This document shows, in pieces, positions 59,845 to 64,000 of a stretch of 64,000 nucleotides of DNA. The notes beneath the pieces are model-generated. The model worked only from the letters and a program-made list of their open reading frames with translations, was not told where the DNA came from and did no database searches. This DNA is from JBCAXA01 sp038749025. GTDB taxonomy: Bacteria > Pseudomonadota > Gammaproteobacteria > Steroidobacterales > Woeseiaceae. The stretch lies in NCBI GenBank assembly GCA_038749025.1, contig JBCDIL010000006.1, positions 1-64,000 of the forward strand, given 5' to 3'. Position numbers and translations under genes: made by a program. Position 1 is the first letter of the stretch. Every line of letters begins with the position of its first letter.

Positions 59845-60824
59845 GCTCGCACATCGCGCACGTCAACAATTTCGGCCAGTAAAGCGGTCGCAAAGCTCCC
59901 CGCCGGCAATCCGAACTGCAAGCGCAAGCGCGCGTTAGCTGCGTCATACTGGTACGTGAGGGCGCTTGCTCGCACCCGAACCGGGCGCAGCATCGAGGTC
60001 GAGCGCCCGCGCTCCAGCCAGTCGCACCAGGCCTCTTTGCCGAGCTCGCGAATAAGCGCCTGTTCGCGGTTGGCGGCGGGACCGGCTAGCAGCGATCCCT
60101 CCCGGCCCCATAGCGTCGCACTGGGGTGAATGTCGCCGTTAGCTGTTCTCGACATCAAGTCCGGATCGTCAAGATCTACCGAGAAATGCGAGCGACTCCC
60201 GTCGAGGCTCGCGCGGTCACCCTCTTGCCAGTCGAGCAAGAGCCGCTCAGCGACGCGCTGGCCCACAAAGCCGTTGAACAAAAAACTGCGTGCGGCCGAT
60301 ATCGCATACTCGCGCTTCGGACCGCGCAGTTTCTGACCGCGCACCGCGCGATCAGCCAAGCCTAGGTTGCCGAATTCACGGCCAAAGCGCTGCGGCCCAA
60401 AATAGTTGGGAAACCCGTCGCGCCGTATCGCGTCGATGCGAGCCGCGAGGGTATTGTCGGTCAGCGCAGTGTCGCGAATGATCAGCTCGAAATCGTTACC
60501 GCGATGCGTGCCGCGTTTGAGTTTTCGACGTGCGGGCACACGCGCAACAATCTCGACATCGGGGGCGATCTCGCCAGCTTGCAAGCGTGAATCGTCAGCG
60601 GGTAGTGGCACGCTAAACCACTGCTCAGTAATCGCATGGCGATCTTTCAGCCCGCTGTAGCCAACGTCGCGAACGGCAATCCCGCAGTGCTCAGCCAGTT
60701 GTTTAGCAACCCACGGCGTCGTCGCCCCGAGCTTACGGACGTTCAACCAAGTATGAGGCCCGTCGTTATCGGGCTCGAACCCAAGTTGCTCGACAACACG
60801 AAAGTCTGCGAGCTCGGCGCGCAT
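59817..60824 (-). CDS. truD: tRNA pseudouridine(13) synthase TruD, start codon uncertain
   Basis: TruD makes pseudouridine 13 in tRNA-Glu. From ATG 60824 (335 aa) the catalytic Asp is in GYSGLKDRHA (residue 61; E. coli Asp80), followed by NYFGPQRFG and FLFNGFVGQRV, all conserved. The open frame extends upstream to a TGA at 60917-60915, and the nine codons just before the ATG encode HGSALGSGI, matching the E. coli N-terminal strand HGxxxGxG, yet no ATG, GTG or TTG is found there. The gene therefore either starts at an unusual codon or has lost its first 19 residues. It is 52 bases after ftsB. Confidence 0.92.
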   Translation of the reverse strand: MRAELADFRVVEQLGFEPDNDGPHTWLNVRKLGATTPWVAKQLAEHCGIAVRDVGYSGLKDRHAITEQWFSVPLPADDSRLQAGEIAPDVEIVARVPARRKLKRGTHRGNDFELIIRDTALTDNTLAARIDAIRRDGFPNYFGPQRFGREFGNLGLADRAVRGQKLRGPKREYAISAARSFLFNGFVGQRVAERLLLDWQEGDRASLDGSRSHFSVDLDDPDLMSRTANGDIHPSATLWGREGSLLAGPAANREQALIRELGKEAWCDWLERGRSTSMLRPVRVRASALTYQYDAANARLRLQFGLPAGSFATALLAEIVDVRDVRAHSRVSSNT

Positions 60825-60876
60825 GATGCCGCTGCCGAGCGCGCTACCATGCCAACTCGGCCAGCTGGGAGCCGCG

Positions 60877-61146
60877 TTATGGGACGATCTGATAGAACGT
60901 CTCGCGTGCGCCGATCATACCGAGATCGGTACGCGCACGTTCTTCGGTCGCTTCAAAGCGATGCTTGAGGTTGTCGACCTCGGCGAACAATGCTTGGTTA
61001 CGCTCGCGCAGACGATCGTTTTCGGCGCGCGCCTCGACAACAGCCTGGCGGACATCTAGGGTTTTGCGGTGGCCATCAGCCGATAGCCACAGCATTCCCT
61101 GCAGCCACGCCAACAACAACACTAAACACCCGCACACGTAGCGCAT
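60877..61146 (-). CDS. ftsB: Cell division protein FtsB
   Basis: FtsB (89 aa) is a bitopic divisome protein working with FtsL and FtsQ. Membrane helix about 4-21 (VCGCLVLLLAWLQGMLWL), then a periplasmic coiled coil rich in E/R (VEARAENDRLRERNQALFAEVDNL in part), and the conserved tail ARTDLGMIGARETFYQIV. It follows eno by 21 bases. The usual following genes ispD and ispF are missing. Confidence 0.95.
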   Translation of the reverse strand: MRYVCGCLVLLLAWLQGMLWLSADGHRKTLDVRQAVVEARAENDRLRERNQALFAEVDNLKHRFEATEERARTDLGMIGARETFYQIVP

Positions 61147-61167
61147 CCGCTATTTCGCTCCCGACGA

Positions 61168-62451
61168 CTACCGCCCGATCGAGGTTGGAAACGCCGCTCG
61201 GCCCGGGTAGGTCGCCCGTCCACCGAGTTCCGCCTCGATTCGAAGCAGTTGATTATACTTCGCGATTCGATCAGAACGCGACATCGACCCGGTTTTGATC
61301 TGCGTGGCCGTCGTCGCCACCGCAATATCGGCAATCGTTGCATCTTCGGTTTCACCCGATCGGTGCGATACAACGGCCGAATACCCGGCCTTTGTTGCCA
61401 TCGCAATAGCCGCCAACGTCTCCGTAAGCGTGCCGATTTGATTCGGCTTAATCAAAATGGAATTAGCGATATTGCGCTCGATCCCCTGAGCAAGAATCGC
61501 CGTGTTGGTAACAAATAAATCATCGCCGACCAACTGCACACGCTCACCGAGCGCCTGCGTCAAGGCTGCCCAGCCGTCCCAGTCGTCCTCGGCCATACCG
61601 TCCTCGATCGTTACGATCGGGTAGCGTTGCGTCAGGTCATCGAGATACGCGCAAAACTCGGTGGCATCGAAGCGCCGGTCCTCAGACCCGAGCGTGTAGA
61701 CGCCGTCCGAATAAAACTCGGTGCTGGCGACATCGAGTCCCAGCAACACGTCGCCGCCCAGCGTGTAGCCCGCTTGCACGACCGCTTCGCCAATGACGTC
61801 TAGCGCCGCTTCGTTGGACGGTAAGTCCGGCGCGAAGCCACCCTCATCACCGACCGCGGTATTTAGGCCTCGCTTGCTGAGCACACGCTTCAGCGTATGG
61901 AAGACCTCGGCACCGCAACGCAACGCTTCGCTGAAGTTGGCTGCACCGACAGGCAGGATCATAAACTCCTGGATATCGACACTGTTATCCGCATGCGCAC
62001 CGCCGTTGATGATGTTCATCATCGGCACAGGCATCTCGGTACTGGACCCAAGCGTTGTAAACAAAGACTGGCCGCTATCGGCTGCGTGAGCCTTCGCAGC
62101 GGCCAGCGACACAGCCAACAGTGCATTCGCGCCCAAGCGCGCTTTGTTGTCGGTACCATCAAGATCGATCATGCGCTGATCGAGGGCCTGTTGATCCGCT
62201 ACCGACTGCCCTCGCAATGCGGAGACGATTTCTCCATTTACGCTCGCGCACGCTTGCAGAACACCCTTGCCAAGATAACGCTCGGCGTCACCATCTCGCA
62301 GCTCGCACGCCTCACGCGAACCGGTGGACGCACCACTCGGGACAGCCGCTCGACCGCTATTGCCGTTGTCCAATATAACGTCGGCTTCGACGGTAGGATT
62401 ACCACGTGAGTCGATAACCTCACGCGCGATGATGTCGCGGATCGTGCTCAT
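61168..62451 (-). CDS. eno: Enolase
   Basis: Enolase (427 aa) converts 2-phosphoglycerate to phosphoenolpyruvate; in E. coli it is also bound to RNase E. The GGAHADNSVDIQEFMI, KPNQIGTLTETL and VVSHRSGETEDATIADIA motifs are complete. Immediately upstream is kdsA, whose reaction uses the PEP that enolase makes. Usual gene order kdsA-eno-ftsB. Confidence 0.99.
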   Translation of the reverse strand: MSTIRDIIAREVIDSRGNPTVEADVILDNGNSGRAAVPSGASTGSREACELRDGDAERYLGKGVLQACASVNGEIVSALRGQSVADQQALDQRMIDLDGTDNKARLGANALLAVSLAAAKAHAADSGQSLFTTLGSSTEMPVPMMNIINGGAHADNSVDIQEFMILPVGAANFSEALRCGAEVFHTLKRVLSKRGLNTAVGDEGGFAPDLPSNEAALDVIGEAVVQAGYTLGGDVLLGLDVASTEFYSDGVYTLGSEDRRFDATEFCAYLDDLTQRYPIVTIEDGMAEDDWDGWAALTQALGERVQLVGDDLFVTNTAILAQGIERNIANSILIKPNQIGTLTETLAAIAMATKAGYSAVVSHRSGETEDATIADIAVATTATQIKTGSMSRSDRIAKYNQLLRIEAELGGRATYPGRAAFPTSIGR

Positions 62452-62486
62452 TCAGTTTGCTTCCTAAAACGGTCGGTTGTTGGGGT

Positions 62487-63338
62487 TTAGGCGGGTGGCG
62501 CAAGGCCGTATTCAGCCTCTAAGAATCCGCTGCGTTTAACCGTAGCGTCGATTTGCTGCAAGGCCACTAACAAAGCTTCCATCTGGCCCAGCGGCCACGC
62601 ATTCGGTCCATCCGATAGCGCATTATCGGGATCCTCGTGCGTTTCCATGAACAGGCCAGCGACACCGGCTGCCACGGCCGCACGGGCTAAGACCGGAACA
62701 AATTCGCGTTGGCCTCCGGACGCTTTCCCTTGGCCGCCCGGTAGCTGCACAGAATGGGTGGCATCAAAGACGACGGGCGCACCGGTCGCGCGCATCACAG
62801 CGAGCGAGCGCATATCGGAAATGAGATTGTTGTAACCGAACGAGAAGCCGCGTTCACAAACCATTATCGACTTGTTGCCGGTTGAGCGCGCCTTGTCGAC
62901 GACGTTGCCCATTTCCCACGGTGACAGGAACTGACCTTTCTTGATGTTGACGGCAACGCCCTGCGATGCAGCATTGATAATGAAATTGGTCTGCCGACAT
63001 AGGAACGCCGGTGTCTGAATGATATCGACGACCTCGGCCACCCGGTCGAGGGGCGTGTCTTCGTGTACATCGGTCAATACCGGTAGTCCGAACTCACGTT
63101 TGACCCTCGCCAGTATTTCAAGCCCCTCGTCGAGGCCAGGTCCACGAAAACTGGTGGCTGAACTCCGGTTAGCTTTGTCGAACGACGACTTGTAGACAAG
63201 CGCGATACCCAATCGGTCGGTTATGCGCTTTAGCGCCTCGGCATGGCGAAGTGCCGACTCGGTACTCTCTATGACGCACGTCCCCGCAATCAGCAAGAAC
63301 GGCTCATTGAGACCGACCTTATAACCGGCAATTTTCAT
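62487..63338 (-). CDS. kdsA: Kdo-8-phosphate synthase
   Basis: KdsA (283 aa) condenses arabinose-5-phosphate with PEP to Kdo-8-phosphate for lipopolysaccharide. SSFDKANRSSATSFRGPGL and VLTDVHEDTP contain the conserved substrate residues; FDATHSVQLPGGQGKASGG completes it. The start overlaps pyrG as ATGA. Confidence 0.98.
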   Translation of the reverse strand: MKIAGYKVGLNEPFLLIAGTCVIESTESALRHAEALKRITDRLGIALVYKSSFDKANRSSATSFRGPGLDEGLEILARVKREFGLPVLTDVHEDTPLDRVAEVVDIIQTPAFLCRQTNFIINAASQGVAVNIKKGQFLSPWEMGNVVDKARSTGNKSIMVCERGFSFGYNNLISDMRSLAVMRATGAPVVFDATHSVQLPGGQGKASGGQREFVPVLARAAVAAGVAGLFMETHEDPDNALSDGPNAWPLGQMEALLVALQQIDATVKRSGFLEAEYGLAPPA

Positions 63339-64000
63339 GCACTAGCGGCCTCGGGTGCGCTCACGGCACTAAACTCGCGAGCCGCCAAAACGAAACTGGT
63401 AAACAGCGGGTGGCCATCGCGCGGGTTCGACGTAAATTCAGGATGAAACTGACTAGCGACAAACCAACGATGGTTTGGTAATTCAACAATCTCAACGAGA
63501 TCGTCAACTGACAGACCACTAAAGTGAATTCCAGCGCTTGCTAACACGTCGCGGTAGTGATTGTTTACCTCGTAGCGATGGCGGTGACGCTCACGGATTA
63601 CGTCGGCACCGTACACATCGCGGACCATCGTGCCAGGTTGCAAGTGTATTTCCTGTGCACCAAGACGCATCGTTCCACCCAGGTCCGACGTCTCATTGCG
63701 CTGTTGCGTCTCACCGTCAGCCTCTTGCCATTCGGTAATCAATGCGACGACCTTGTGCGCGGTTGCCGGATCGAACTCGGTCGAGTGCGCGCCCTCCAAC
63801 TGGCAGACGTTGCGTGCGTACTCAATGACAGCAGCCTGCATACCTAGACAAATACCGAGGTAGGGAACGTCGTTCTCGCGCGCGTACTGAACGGTTTGGA
63901 CTTTGCCTTCGATACCCCGACCACCGAACCCACCCGGCACTAAGATCGCATCCATGTTGGCGAGAACCTCGAGGCCATCGTCTTCGATATCTTGACTCTC
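63335..64000 (-). CDS. pyrG: CTP synthase, C-terminal glutaminase part (5' end beyond the window)
   Basis: The visible 221 residues are the class I glutamine amidotransferase end of PyrG: PGGFGGRG, catalytic Cys in GICLGMQAAVIEYARNV and the His/Glu pair in SQFHPEFTSNPR. The amidoligase half lies to the right of the window. Frame is open to the edge. Confidence 0.97.
   Translation of the reverse strand, partial: ESQDIEDDGLEVLANMDAILVPGGFGGRGIEGKVQTVQYARENDVPYLGICLGMQAAVIEYARNVCQLEGAHSTEFDPATAHKVVALITEWQEADGETQQRNETSDLGGTMRLGAQEIHLQPGTMVRDVYGADVIRERHRHRYEVNNHYRDVLASAGIHFSGLSVDDLVEIVELPNHRWFVASQFHPEFTSNPRDGHPLFTSFVLAAREFSAVSAPEAASA

Noticed and set aside
1..64000. CRISPR arrays, insertion sequences, prophage or defence islands
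   Set aside because: No spaced direct repeats, transposase, integrase or restriction genes seen; the window is continuous housekeeping DNA.

Overview
The window is chromosomal housekeeping DNA from a gammaproteobacterium of moderately high GC content. I recognise 70 protein genes, 59 of them on the minus strand. I see no rRNA, tRNA, CRISPR array, insertion sequence, phage gene or plasmid function. Gene content is Gram-negative (Kdo, lipid A export, Lol, a sigma-E/RseABC system, an ExbBD pair). The order comEC-exbB-exbD-msbA-lpxK-kdsB, sdhCDAB-sdhE-ygfX-rpoE, lepA-lepB-DUF4845-rnc-era-recO and a COG4255/RpfE-type gene beside recJ recalls Xanthomonadales and related deep gammaproteobacteria. 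That placement is inference from synteny only.

Layout: 1-2522, an SOS mutagenesis operon lexA-imuA-imuB with two LexA boxes. 2584-4641, two lipoprotein genes and a YkuD L,D-transpeptidase. 4638-9531, yceD-rpmF-plsX-fabH-ptrB-ldt. 9547-14114, maf, rluC and rne, with a 370-bp structured rne leader. 14139-17356, a tyrosine phosphatase, an unknown protein, a YeiH transporter and kdsB. 17353-23459, lpxK, msbA, exbD, exbB and comEC. 23551-27296, a DUF2062 protein and lolDEC. 27437-31977, a small secreted protein, mfd and csiV. 31988-45649, one long minus-strand unit from rpoE through rseABC, lepA, lepB, rnc, era, recO, pdxJ, acpS, rlmD and nagZ to a PAS/GGDEF-like protein, headed by a sigma-E-type promoter. 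45743-50015, the succinate dehydrogenase cluster with three accessory genes. 50066-56539, ygfZ, lysS, prfB (programmed frameshift), recJ and neighbours. 56528-64000, a compressed form of the conserved pyrG-kdsA-eno-ftsB-truD-surE-pcm-nlpD block, lacking ispD/ispF and rpoS here.

The genes mostly serve envelope construction (fatty acid/phospholipid entry, Kdo and lipid A, lipoprotein sorting, septum and peptidoglycan enzymes), envelope stress sensing, RNA processing and translation, DNA repair, and respiration. Genes are tightly packed, with many stop/start overlaps of the type ATGA, GTGA or TGATG, so translational coupling is probably widespread.

I did not find a convincing undescribed system. 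The items most worth a second look are a truD frame whose conserved N-terminus has no ordinary start codon, at the place where ispDF is missing; a nested RNA structure in the rne leader; two tandem perfect inverted repeats upstream of an uncharacterised gene; and an SDHAF4-like gene heading the sdh cluster that also holds sdhE.
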